Below, piece by piece: positions 12,294-22,622 of a stretch of 64,000 bases of DNA. Position 1 is the first letter of the stretch; every line of letters starts with the position of its first letter. A program made the position numbers and the translations under genes. This DNA is from Gnetum montanum (Eukaryota; Streptophyta; Gnetopsida; Gnetales; Gnetaceae): NCBI GenBank assembly GCA_015680685.1, contig MNCI01014438.1:267833-331832 (forward strand), written 5' to 3'. The notes under the pieces were generated by a model. The model ran no database searches. It saw only the letters and a list, made by a program, of their open reading frames with translations, and was not told where the DNA came from.

Positions 12294-13667
12294 TGTAACA
12301 TTCTCCTTCCTAGCCTTGGGTTGAAACACATTACATTAGATATAGAACCTCTCATGAATGATTTTTCATGGCAAGAAAACTAAAATTTCAAATAAACTAA
12401 TGCAACAAAAAGAAATTGAAAGGTAAACTTATAGTAAAGCCATGATTGAAAGAATAAGACGAAACAATAACAACCAAATTTGAAAAAAGAGAATAGAATT
12501 AATTAGTATATATATATATCAATGGAAAAAAATTAAAGAGCATGCATTTAAAAATTTAAAAATACTCCTAAAAATTCAACCATACCAAAATATGCTTAGC
12601 CATAAATAATATCCATATTTCAAACACATGGAACATGAAAGAGAGTAATATAATACATGTTTATGAAATGTCACAACAATGTCAAAGGAAAAAATATTAA
12701 TTTTAGAAAATAAATATCCATGAAATCTAAAATAAGTGGAAAATAATAAAGGATCTTCTTACTTCACCTAACACTAGTGACTTGAAAATAAGAGAGGAAA
12801 TTAGTATACGTTGAGTTTGAAACCTTGACATCTACTCTAGCTAACTCGAAGGCCAACCCTCATGGTTCTAGGTGAAGGCATGCTAGCTTGCAAAACATGT
12901 CAGTATGCACCATAATTTAAACATCAAGAGCACACATCTAACATTGATCAAAACATCAAATGAAGTCTAACCAAATTAAATTACCCACTCCATGCATCAA
13001 TCTACAAACAAAGAGGCTAGCATGTCAAATATATGAATTTTTGTTATGTATAATTTTCCAAATTTTTAAATTAGATGTCAAATCAAATGTTAAAATACAA
13101 TGTACATGGATTTATTATTAGTCTTAAACCAAACTACTTATGCTAGAGGTACCATCCCAAACTCATATCTAATTTTTTGGAGACATCAAACAAAGGAAAA
13201 ATTGTAACACTTTGCTAACTAGGCTTATGGTAGAAAGCTATTACTTAGAAAATAAATAAAAGATATAGAAAAATGGAAATTATTGCTTAATAAAAACATT
13301 GGATGTCAAGATAATATAATAGAAAAAGTAGTATGCATCCATACAATAGAAGCATATAGATAAAAAAAACGTTAAGCAAAAGAGAAAAATGTTGTAATAC
13401 AGTGAAAATAGCCTCATGCATTCACAACCTAACCTATTCACTAATAAAACAATATGAAGTTGTATTGCCTATGTGAAAAATAACATTACAAAGTACGATA
13501 AATACCAGAATAGAAGTATAGAAATTACATGAAAATTACAAAATATAATAAATACCTCAAAAGGCATTGGGCTATAATATAAGCGAATACTATTGAATAC
13601 CAAAAGTTGAAAAATATCAATGCTGCATAAATAAATTTCATAATCAAGTCATAGCTACATCAACAAG
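12294..13667 (-). other. Probable 5' LTR of gypsy I and flanking AT-rich DNA, no gene
   Basis: The segment starting TGTAACATTCTCC at 12294 begins right where an LTR should start relative to the PBS. I cannot find its other end or the partner LTR, which is expected left of 4195 and seems lost. The rest is AT-rich without coding potential. A similar word TGTAACACTTTGC occurs at 13203 but could not be shown to be a second boundary. Confidence 0.4.
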
Positions 13668-13973
13668 GAAAAAAATAAATACAAATTCTTAAAAAAAAAA
13701 TTTACATAGTATAGAAATCCCAACTAAATATTATAGCTTAGAAGAAACTAAAAACTTTATGACTAAACTAACAAATGTTCTAAAACTAAAATCTAAGCTT
13801 CATATTTTCTATCTAATTCATTCTCATCATAACTAATTGAATTACTTGAAGGACACAAAAACATAATAAAAGTTAGTTCTAATATTGAGTAATATGAATT
13901 AGCTACAAAATACTCCATTATGAGGTTGGTTGGAAGTATTAGGTAGCTAGATAGTGATGCATAAGGTATAGCT
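13668..13973. repeat. Tandem duplication, copy 1 (about 306 bp)
   Basis: This block, from an A-run through CATAGTATAGAAATCC to GATAGTGATGCATAAGGTATAGCT, is repeated directly by 13974-14292. The two copies are close to 90% identical by eye with small indels in the A-runs. No gene is present. Confidence 0.85.
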
Positions 13974-14292
13974 ATAAAAATAAATACAAATTCTCAAAAA
14001 AAAAAAAAAACACATAGTATAGAAATCCTAGATAAACATTATAGCTCAAAAGAAAAATAAGTGATGACTAAAAACTTTATGCTAAACTAACAAATGTTGT
14101 AAAACTAAAATCTAAGCATCATATTTTCTACCTAATTCCTTCTTATCATAACTAATTAAATTACTTGAAAGACACAAAAACATAATGAAAGTTAGTTCTA
14201 AGATTGAGTGATATGAATTAGCTACAAAATACTCCCTTATGATATTGGTTGGAAGTATTAGGTAGCTAGATAGTGATGCATATGGAATAGCT
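13974..14292. repeat. Tandem duplication, copy 2 (about 319 bp)
   Basis: Second copy of the block at 13668-13973. It ends in GATAGTGATGCATATGGAATAGCT, and the solo LTR starts 2-3 bases beyond. The open frame on the minus strand here is a shadow of AT-rich DNA. Confidence 0.85.
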
Positions 14293-14294
14293 AC

Positions 14295-15121
14295 TAATGA
14301 GCTGCGATATTGCGTATGTGATATCGTGTATGGGATATCGCATCCGCCACACGATATTGCATACATGATATTGCATCTTGCCTCATCTTCTATAAATAAG
14401 AGGTAGCTTCCCTTATTCAAGATAGTTAGACTTAGTCCCTTAGCCAAACTCTTGCATTTTTACCATTCCAAAGTTAGAATAATTCCTGTGTGCCCACAGT
14501 AGGAGTCATAGAGTGAACAGATCTTTATTCAAGCAATTTGTACCTGAGCACACATTTGTGTATGGAAATAAAGATGAATTTTATGATAACGCTGTAGCAT
14601 ACAAATTAAGCTCAATAGTAATTAATTATTGTTGAATGTTTAAATGATTTTCTAGTTAATTAATCTCTCTCTCAACCTTTGACTCTCCTAGTTAAGTACA
14701 CTCAGTACGACCGCTTCGAGCATGTCTGTAGCACATGGTAACCCAGTAATGATTAGCGTTTGGTAATCCCAGCAGTGTTGCACTGGTTTAGGATGTGTGT
14801 GGAAAGTGGGAACAGATACTGGTGTTAGGAATAATTAGAACTTAGTTAGTGAATAGTTAATGTAAGTTAGTTACTTAGTTCTCTTCACCTTCCCCTATTA
14901 GCATAAGACATTAAAAAGATAAAAGTTATAAAAATCATATACCTCAAGCTTACTTAACCATACAACCATGACAATACAAGTAAGTTTGGGAAGACAACAA
15001 TTGATTAACCGTAAGTGTTCCATTAAGGCATGTAAGCACTTAGTCCTTGGAGTTCAACCGGATCGCACATGAAACGCTCGTATTCGTATGGTTGAGTGTA
15101 GGGATACCTCGCCACTCATCA
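14295..15121 (+). mobile_element. Solo LTR of the TGATGAG/GATATC family
   Basis: This 827-bp LTR starts TAATGAGCTGCG, a one-base variant of TGATGAG, and ends CCACTCATCA. A perfect 5-bp target duplication GCTAC flanks it (14290-14294 and 15122-15126). There is no internal region, so it is a solo LTR, presumably left by LTR-LTR recombination. It has the family marks: a palindrome cluster at about 14300-14380, TATAAATAAGAGG at 14391, the GTGCCCACAGTAGGAG block, and the TCGTATGGTTGAGTGTAGGG block near the end. It is most similar to the LTRs of B and E. Confidence 0.92.
14299..14398 (+). promoter_or_regulatory. GATATC palindrome cluster and TATA box of the solo LTR
   Basis: Five GATATC/GATATT-centred words, such as TGATATCGTG and GGATATCGCA, lie within about 70 bp. 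TATAAATA follows at 14391-14398. The same layout recurs in B, E, F and H. Confidence 0.6.
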
Positions 15122-15126
15122 GCTAC

Positions 15127-15949
15127 AAACAAAGAGTTAGCATCCAAAATACAAATGTATAAAAATGAATATCAAATAACTAGTAATAACCAAATTAAAT
15201 TCCAAAAGAAAAATTACTAAAAGAAAGCTTTGCCATCACCCACTAATCCAAATAAAAAAAATGAAACAAATAAAAATTACCAAAAAAATTAATTACATTA
15301 GTAGAGAGATCACTATGAACTAGGCTAATTGCATAGTTATTGCAAAGATAAATAACATTTATTGACCTAACTAAGAGCATAAGTATTTGGCTTACTACCA
15401 ACCAAACTAACTACATAGTTATTATAAATATTATTAGCATTGCTAACAAAAAATATAGACTAAAGAAAAATGATCAAATATCAAATATAATATGAAAATG
15501 ATAACATAATTCCCTAAGTAATGGCAATATATGTCCAAATTACTTAATGAAGTCAAAGGATGCTTTTATACAAAGAATGATATTGTCAAACTAAAGATTC
15601 TAAGATGTCAAAATAATAAGGCTAAAAATGTAGGTTCTAAAATTGCTTAAAAATGTAGAAAAAATGCCAAAAAAGAAATCTAAACTCCTAGAGATCATGT
15701 TAAGTAAACTTTTATACATTTCAATAGACCATGTATGCCATGTTTTTTATTTTTCATTTTTATCAATCAATTTCCATTACCTAGAGGATGGGGATTACTT
15801 TACAAAAGTTGTTAAATTTATAAAGAAGAACCAAAATATGCTTTAAGAATTCATTGTGACTAATGATGGAGGTTACAATGGATGGTAGAGGTAACCTTCA
15901 GGTCCATGCTTGCTAGTTGAGCAACTTTGTGTTCTAGGTCATTATCGTT
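15127..15949. other. AT-rich spacer, no gene
   Basis: I see no coding region or LTR boundary. The open frame at 15643-15846 has no recognisable similarity and low-complexity composition. The words CTACAAACAAAGAG at 15123 also occur near 13008, so part of this may be another old repeat. Confidence 0.5.
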
Positions 15950-16833
15950 TGATGTTATTTTAGGCATCAAAAATATGAATTACTACTCAAAATATTTATT
16001 ATGCATATTACGATATCATATCTACAATATCGTAGCTTTATATACATCATCATAAATGTGATGTAGTGGGCCATGATCATGCCTATAAATACCAATCCAT
16101 TGTTTCTTTGAAAAAGAAAACTTTTTGCCAACACTTAGCAAAACTCTTGTAGTTTGTTTTTGTAAGTTAGAGTTAGAATGAATGCTTGTAGTGTGGTCAA
16201 TTATAGTTGTACGAAATATTTATTCAAGTGGATTTTTCCTAAACATAATTAATGAATGATAATAAAGATTGATATTGTATCATTGCAGCACTTCACTTAG
16301 CATAATTGTACTTTTCATCTTATTTACTTTTATCCAATCACTTACTTTTACTGATTCCTTTACTTTTTCAATGTCTATTAGTATCGTGGAATAAGTATGA
16401 TTGGTTTTAAGTGTAAAGTATAACTATTTGATAATCTAGTAATGACTTTTCTTGATTCTCAATAGTAAAGTTACTTGGTAATCCTAGTAACAGTTACATC
16501 AAGCTAGGACTTGTACAGAAAACTAGGAATGAAGGCTTATCACCAATAGGATAGAATAGCCTTAAATTTTCAATATACTTAGACTTAGAATTTATAATCA
16601 TTTTCACCATGTTGGCACTTAGCATATTTCAAAGCAAAAAAAATTAGTACATCATATACCTCACTAATACTTAAATTATATAATTTGCAACCCGCTAACT
16701 CTAAGTGGGAGGATAGTGATCATGAACTTAACATTAACTCACTAGTATACTTACATTATCCATCAACAATATGATCGGGCATGAACACTTGTGACTTGTA
16801 TGGTTGAGTGTTGGAATATCCAACTACTCATCA
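15950..16833 (+). repeat. 5' LTR of element F
   Basis: The right end is clear: ...CTACTCATCA at 16833, directly followed by a tRNA-Asp-type PBS. The left end is put at TGATGTTATTTTAGG (15950) by analogy with the TGATGAG start of related LTRs and is less sure. Internal marks are the palindrome region (about 15995-16035), TATAAATA at 16084, and the ATGGTTGAGTGTTGG block near the end. It is more diverged from B and E than these are from each other. Confidence 0.75.
15995..16091 (+). promoter_or_regulatory. Palindrome pair and TATA box of the element F LTR
   Basis: ACGATATCATATC and CAATATCGTAG form an imperfect inverted pair at about 16010-16035. CCTATAAATACC follows at 16082-16093. This is the decayed form of the cluster in B and E. 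Confidence 0.5.
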
Positions 16834-16834
16834 T

Positions 16835-16852
16835 TGGCACTATTACTAGGGA
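16835..16852 (+). other. Element F primer-binding site (Asp tRNA type)
   Basis: TGGCACTATTACTAGGGA, one base after the LTR end, matches the plant Asp-tRNA complement TGGCGCCGTTGCCGGGGA with five changes, four of them C-to-T or G-to-A. Such PBSs are typical of the Athila/Tat branch. Confidence 0.75.
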
Positions 16853-17014
16853 TGTATCAATGTTTGCAAGTTAGTTGATTTTACAAAGTTCATTATATCA
16901 AGCATATAAATTTATAGTTTTCATACTTAGAATAATTTTTTAAAATGTATATACATAGGCATCAAACAATTAACATGGATTTTGCAACTAAATAAAAATA
17001 TCAACCTGCTATTT

Positions 17015-19300
17015 ATTTTAATGAAAGTCATGGCAAGGATTACAATGAAGAAGATTGGAGTGCACCAATGTAAACTATGATTTCCTATGCTCATACTAAC
17101 TCTTATTATCCTAGTTTTACATTTATTTTTCACTAGGATAAACAACTCAAATGGAGATAACCATATGATAATATTGCCACTTGAACATTTAGTACCATTA
17201 ATGCTTCAAGAAACCCCTATGAGGTCAAATCTTGGCCATGTACAAGAAGGATATCAAATCATCAAAAACATGAGTAGGCCATACTAGCTAATGGAGGCCC
17301 ATGCAAGAAGGGATGCCATCATGGAGGGAAGATACAAACATGACAAATGAAATAAGGCACCTTAAGTAATTGTCTTGAATGAAAAGGAAGATGTTGTATT
17401 CCAAACTAAGAAATTTTATCAAAGTCTTGGGTCTTATTCCAAAACACTAATCGTCTAAATTGAAGATCTTGTTAAAATAAAAATGCATTCATGTGTTGTA
17501 GAAATACCTAGAAGAAAAAAGGACTCTAGACTTAGTAGAAATTGAAGGCCTAAGACCTTCAATAAATCCACAAGAGATGAATCAAGAAGTCATAAAATAA
17601 GAACTAGTAGACATTGTTCTCCAAGTCCTTCATCTTTTTCCTCTTATTCATCAACACATTATAACAAGAAAGAATGACGACTAAAGTATCATGATGAGGG
17701 AAGAAGGAGAGATCATGAGAGATATGCATATAGAAAAAGACATCTTGACAAAGAGAAACATAACCATGATGAAATTATAGAAAGAATTAGACATGAGATG
17801 AGAAGCATCATGAGCATTAGAGGGGTTATCACTACAACAAAGTTTATGAATCTAAAGACTATGAAGAAGCCCTATTGGCCACTCATAACATGATCAAAAT
17901 CAAGGAAGCTATGTACAATTCCACTAGATACTTAAGTGACAATCACATCAGGCAAGTTAACATGAATAATATTCCAAAATTTGAAGGTAGATATAATGTA
18001 GATCCACAACATCATCTCCAAGCCTTTCATGATGCTTGTGCCTTGAAAATCATAGATAATGATTGCTAGAGATTAAAGTTATTTTCTAAAATACTCATAA
18101 AGGAAGTAGAGAGCTAGTATAGACCCTTAGAACAAGATTCAATTAAAAAATAAAGTACCATGCTAGAACTCTTCAATGAGAAGTGTTAAACTACTCTAGA
18201 GTGTCACATTTGGAAAAATAGATCCAAAGATGAAAATAAGGAATAAATGAAATGCTTGATACAATAATGAGTAGGTACTATTCCTTATTGCATAGGTGGC
18301 CAAGCCATGGATTCTCTCAATGGGAACAACTACAACACATCATCGATGAGCTAAGGAACAAGATAAGAAAAACCTTTATGGTATGTTTTCAAGGAAAATT
18401 ATCCAAGATGATAGCTCATAAGATCTAGAGACTCATAGACCAAATGGCGAAAGAGGAAGGAGAGTTAAGAAAAAGAGAATTAGTAGAAGAATATAATAGA
18501 GATCCAATAATTAGAAAAAAGATATGTAAGAATATGTGAATCACAAAAAGAAAAAAACTTAGAAGATACGATCTAGTGAAAGATTGTACCTATCTAGAAA
18601 TAAGTTAATGATATTGAAACAAAGGCAGAGAAAATGTGGATTTGGTGGATGAGAAGTTTGCTATAGCAATAAAGATAGTAGAGGAAAGGACTGAAAAATA
18701 CTTTAACAAAATTAAGGAAAAGAAGAAGAAAAGAGAAAATGGATGGGAAAACTACATAGATAAAGGAAAATTTGCTATAGTGGAGGAAGTAATGAACTCC
18801 ATTTCAGAAGATGAAGAAGGATGTAAGGTATGCTAATACCAATATCCTAAGGGATATTGTCCTATTATGGCCCACTAACAAGAGTTTGGAGCATACATGC
18901 TCAATCCAAATTTCATCAAGAAATAGATGCCTAGATGATTACCTTATCCATAAGGTAATTTCAGAGAGCCTTACTAGTAATCATACTATCTAAGAAAGGC
19001 TTATCCTCAATTGTAAGAATAGTACTAGCAGTAGTAGCAATAACCACAAGCATGGGGAATACCACCACCAAGGCAACAGTATTCATATAGATAACTTGAT
19101 CCCTATGGATACTATGTACAATGTCCAATCTCTTCTAGAAACACTTCTATCCAGACTTCCTCTCCTTACTATCCACTAAAGTACATAGACTCACTACGTC
19201 ACGTATGGATCCCAATTCTTACATGTTCCAACTAGGACCTAATTTCTTGTACTAAGCTTCCAATATATTACCACTGGTAATGTCACTAGTTAGGAAAAGA
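17015..19300 (+). pseudogene. Element F gag, degenerate
   Basis: Around 17030-17060 the reading contains Y-N-E-E-D-W-S, matching the N-terminal region of E gag (Y-D-N-E-D-W-S). At 17940-18200 the most conserved block reads NNIPKFEGRYNVDPQHHLQAF, followed by the DACALKIIDNDC block and YRPLEQDS. This matches NNFPKFLGGYDLDPHQHLLAF in E, the core of a retrotransposon gag domain. A basic, serine-rich segment (about 17560-17720) precedes it, as in H. A knuckle-like C-K-V-C...Y-P-K-G-Y-C is at 18820-18865. It corresponds to CNRCLYDHPKGQC in E, with the His replaced by Tyr and a stop inside. A Pro/Tyr-rich tail follows to about 19300. Stops and frameshifts are frequent. Confidence 0.75.
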
Positions 19301-19719
19301 GAACTACCAACAAAAAACTAAAAATAAAAGAGTACTACTAGGATAATCACCACATAATAGGACATTGTAATATGTGAATTAAGATCTATGAAAATTTCCT
19401 TCTTTAGGGTAATTTTAAAAAATTTTCAAAGGATAGGAACTTCATCTAACTCTATCCCATCCACACATAGTCCTTAGGAGAAAACTATGATTTTGACATC
19501 TATAGAGAATAATTTAACATCTTTCATGCTTACATAGATTGTAACACATTAGACCAAAAAAGGAGCACTTTCCAAGAAGAGAACAAGTCCATGAAGTCCT
19601 TTAGTCTTCCTCTAAATAGTAAGACACAAACCATGCAAAGCTCTACTAGATTCTTAGTTAGAAGTTAACCTCATTTCTCAAGACATGTATAAGCCCTAAA
19701 ATCTTCCTTTGCTAAAGAA

Positions 19720-20480
19720 TATTATCATTTGACTAGAGCTAGTGATCAGTCGATTGCTATTCCACTTGGGCAAGTGGAAGATGTAAGCACTACAATAAGT
19801 GTCTAGTCCAATCCTACTAATTTTTTGGTCATAATTATTTGAAATAATAAAGAAGAATTTTTAATAATCATGGGAAGAACATGGCTTAGCATTGTGAATA
19901 ATAAGCTAGGAATTAGAAACTTGTCATTGGAAATTTCAAAGAAAGATGAAGCCAAAATTATTCAAAGATGTAGATTTCCATGTATCACATATATTGATAA
20001 TGGGTGCAATTATGTGTAGAAAATTTGGACAAAAAAAAAACACAATGTCATGAAAACATGCAATAGATGTGTTGAAGACATGTATGTATAACAATTTCTT
20101 TATGTGGCAACCATCAGATAAGAAAGCACCTAGTGGTTGATCACTAAAGGATAATAAGAGTCCAACATATGCATGAAATCAGTTGACAAGAACATGAGTG
20201 CCTATGTTGAAGAAATAGATAAGTTAGAATAATTACGAAGATAACCTCCCTACATGAAATCACAATAAGAAGAATATATTAAATGGAAAAAGTTAGAGAT
20301 ACTAGAAAGGTATGAATCAAAATCACTAGAACTAAAATCCCTACTACATGCACTTAAATATGTTTTTCTTAATAATAAGAAATTGATACTTATAAATGCT
20401 AATCTTGATAAAGAACAAAAGATAAAATTATGAGGATATATTAGATAGACTACTGTATATAAGGAAAAGGTATGCAAAAT
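19720..20480 (+). pseudogene. Element F protease remnant and RT stub
   Basis: The reading S-I-A-I-P-L-G-Q-V-E-D-V, then FLIIMGRTWLSIV at about 19855-19905, is an aspartic-protease C-terminal half of the Athila/Tat type (usual form PIILGRPFLATA). It parallels H at 60618-60854. At about 20330-20410 the block LLHALKYVFLNNKKLILINA is the linker that precedes RT in this branch. Reading then ends near 20480, and the coiled-coil gene follows within a few tens of bases, so the RT, RNase H and integrase domains are missing. The junction shows how pol was lost in this lineage. Confidence 0.7.
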
Positions 20481-20489
20481 CTCTTCAAT

Positions 20490-21089
20490 ATTCCTAGTGA
20501 TATTATTGCAATTTAGTGAAAACTAATTTCAACCAAGGATAAGGTGGTCATTGTTGAAACCAAAATACAACATTTTGAAAACAAAGTGTACAAGTTACAA
20601 GAGCAATTGGTCATAATGAAGATAAAAAGACAAAGCCTTGCATAATACATTGTACTTGACTAACTAGATTAATTCAAGAATGAATAGAATAGACAACTGA
20701 TGGTTAAGTATGCATAAATAGAGATGGGGAAAAAGAAGGTAGTATAAAATAATTCAGTGGCAAATGCCTAGACATATGCCCATGCCAAAGTCCTAACTAT
20801 ACTTGAAGAAGAAAAGAAAAGAATTGCTATGGAGAATGTACGGTTGAAAGACATAGAAAAATAGAAGAATGTATTAGAGGAAAACATTTACCAGATAAGG
20901 AAGTAGTTTACTTAGGCTAAACTTGACATTAGATAATTGGCCAAAGAGAACAAAACCTCATCAATGGAAGAAGTTCATGCTATACATAAGAAATTAGCCA
21001 TCAAGATTAGTGCATGATAAAACAAGGTCAAGAAGCATGAACAAATAAAATAATGCATCAGAGATCAAGTAGGAATGTAGAAGCACATT
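20490..21089 (+). pseudogene. Element F ORF2 coiled-coil part, 5' piece
   Basis: Lys/Glu-rich heptad-like sequence includes V-L-E-E-N-I-Y-Q-I-R-K and M-E-E-V-H-A-I-H-K-K-L-A-I-K-I-S. These match M-E-E-V-H-A-I-C-Q-K-L-A-I-E-I-S in E ORF2. The gene is cut at 21089 by element C, inside a segment reading R-D-Q-V-G-M, and continues at 46025. The mobile-domain part found in E and B is absent, so a deletion joins the RT stub to the coil. The predicted role is structural oligomerisation; no enzyme motif is visible. Stops are present. Confidence 0.75.
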
Positions 21090-21661
21090 GAAACACTACA
21101 AAAATTACATGATATAGCCTTTGTAATCCCCATCCCATGAAACCCAAGGTTAAGCTTCATTGTAAATGTGAAGATTACAATCCAGGAGGTGTAATCTCAC
21201 ATACTTTATAATTTTGGTATTGAAAAATGCCTCATAAGTGGTTAAAGCTTCATCCCCCAAAGCCATATAATGCCTATATTTGGCCTTTGGAGGGGTGTTT
21301 AAAAATGCCTTTTAGAATGGCAAGATTAGCATTTTAATGGGTTTTATGGAGGGTATGACATTTTCCATGTTGGAGTTACATATTTGGGAGTGTGGCCCAC
21401 CTATCCTCAGTGTTGAAGGGTAAAACATCAATCATGCTCAGACGGTGGGCGGGGGGTGGGGGGAGTGGGAGGATGGGAGTATGGGGGGATGTATAACCCA
21501 TATCCCATGTGTTGACATTGTATCCTCCCAATGTTGCACCTTCCTCCTAGCATTACTCCAGCATGGCCCAAGATTCTAGCATTGCACCAACTCCAGCAAG
21601 GATCATGCATATCAATGTTACTGTTGGAAGGCCTAGTGTGAATGGAAAAATGCTAGCAGGG
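21090..21661 (+). repeat. Element C 5' LTR, first part
   Basis: It aligns with 44680 onward: TGAAACAC start, then TGTAATCCCCATCCCATGAA and the GGGTTTTATGGAGGGTATGA block. Element B interrupts it after 21661. The part at 21445-21490 is a G-run cluster. Confidence 0.88.
21445..21492 (+). promoter_or_regulatory. G-quadruplex-like G-run cluster in the element C LTR
   Basis: At least five runs of three or more G occur within about 45 bp (GGGCGGGGGG, TGGGGGGAGTGGG, ATGGGAG, ATGGGGGG). They lie upstream of the LTR TATA region (27309 in this split LTR). The 3' LTR has a similar but shorter G-rich stretch at 45225-45248. Folding is a prediction from pattern only. Confidence 0.5.
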
Positions 21662-22480
21662 TGATGAGACATCGTTGGGGCAACTGCGATATCGTGTGCC
21701 CAGACACGATATGGCTTCCTATGCGATATCGCAGCCCGACGCCAGTCTTATAAATAAGAGGTGGCTCTCCCTTATTTTGAAGTTTATAGATTTAAATTAT
21801 AGCCAGAATCTAGCAGTTTTATCCCTCTAGAGTTAGAATATTTTCCAGTGTTTGCCCACAGTGTGGTAAATGTAATTGTCCGAGATCCTTTATTCAAGTG
21901 TGATGTACTTGGACACGCACATGATCAACAATAAAGATTGAGATTACTTCATCATTGCAGCATTCACTTTGTTTATTTATTTATTTAATTTTTATTTACT
22001 ACTTTCCTAATTAGTCTCTCTCACCGTTAAACTTATGTTAAAATGTGGAATGAGTATGGCTTGGTTACGAGCATTTAAGTGTGACTACTTGGTAATCCAG
22101 TAGCGTACCTAGGATCTGCGCTTGGTAATCCTAGTGGTAGTTGTGCATGAAGTCCAAGATGTGTACGGATAATCAAGGAATGGATGCTCATAGCACATAG
22201 GCTAGATTAGACTCTCTTACCCTTTCTCTCTTAGCTTAGATAATATTACTTTCCATTACCTTCAGGAGTAGCATTAGATTAGAAACCCATCATACACCTC
22301 ACTCTGGACTAAACCATACATGAAAAATATAATACTAGTCTAGGTGGGAAGAAAATGAACTGTGACCTAAGGCTAATTGTCTAGGTGCCACAACTAGTTT
22401 GTTTGTAGAGTTTGACCAGATCACGCATGAAAACCCTCCTATTCATATGGTTGAGTGTAGGGGTACCTTGCCACTCATCA
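21662..22480 (+). repeat. Element B 5' LTR
   Basis: It is 819 bp with TGATGAG...CTCATCA ends. It holds the GATATC palindromes at 21684-21733, TATAAATA at 21749-21756, a TTATTTATTTATTTA tract, and the GTATGGTTGAGTGTAGGGGT block before the end. A candidate polyadenylation signal AATAAAG lies at about 21931. Confidence 0.93.
21684..21756 (+). promoter_or_regulatory. Element B LTR palindrome cluster and TATA box
   Basis: TGCGATATCGTG, CACGATATGG and TGCGATATCGCA follow one another, the last a perfect 12-bp palindrome. TATAAATAAGAGG starts at 21749. Spacing from last palindrome to TATA is about 16 bp. Confidence 0.65.
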
Positions 22481-22481
22481 T

Positions 22482-22500
22482 TGTCGCCATTGCCGAGGAT
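22482..22500 (+). other. Element B primer-binding site (Asp tRNA type)
   Basis: TGTCGCCATTGCCGAGGAT directly after the 5' LTR matches TGGCGCCGTTGCCGGGGA with three changes in the 18-base site. Confidence 0.85.
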
Positions 22501-22622
22501 AGTGCTAGTTATCTAGATTAGTTATATCATACAAGGTCACTATAAAGGACGTAACGATCTATCTTTTAGAAAGAAATAATTATAAAAATTCACATATAAA
22601 TTCACAAACAACTCCACAACCA

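Noticed and set aside
12294-13200. LTR of gypsy I bounded by 12294 and about 13203
   Set aside because: Both places start TGTAACA, but the second lacks supporting PBS, PPT or TSD and could not be aligned as a boundary.
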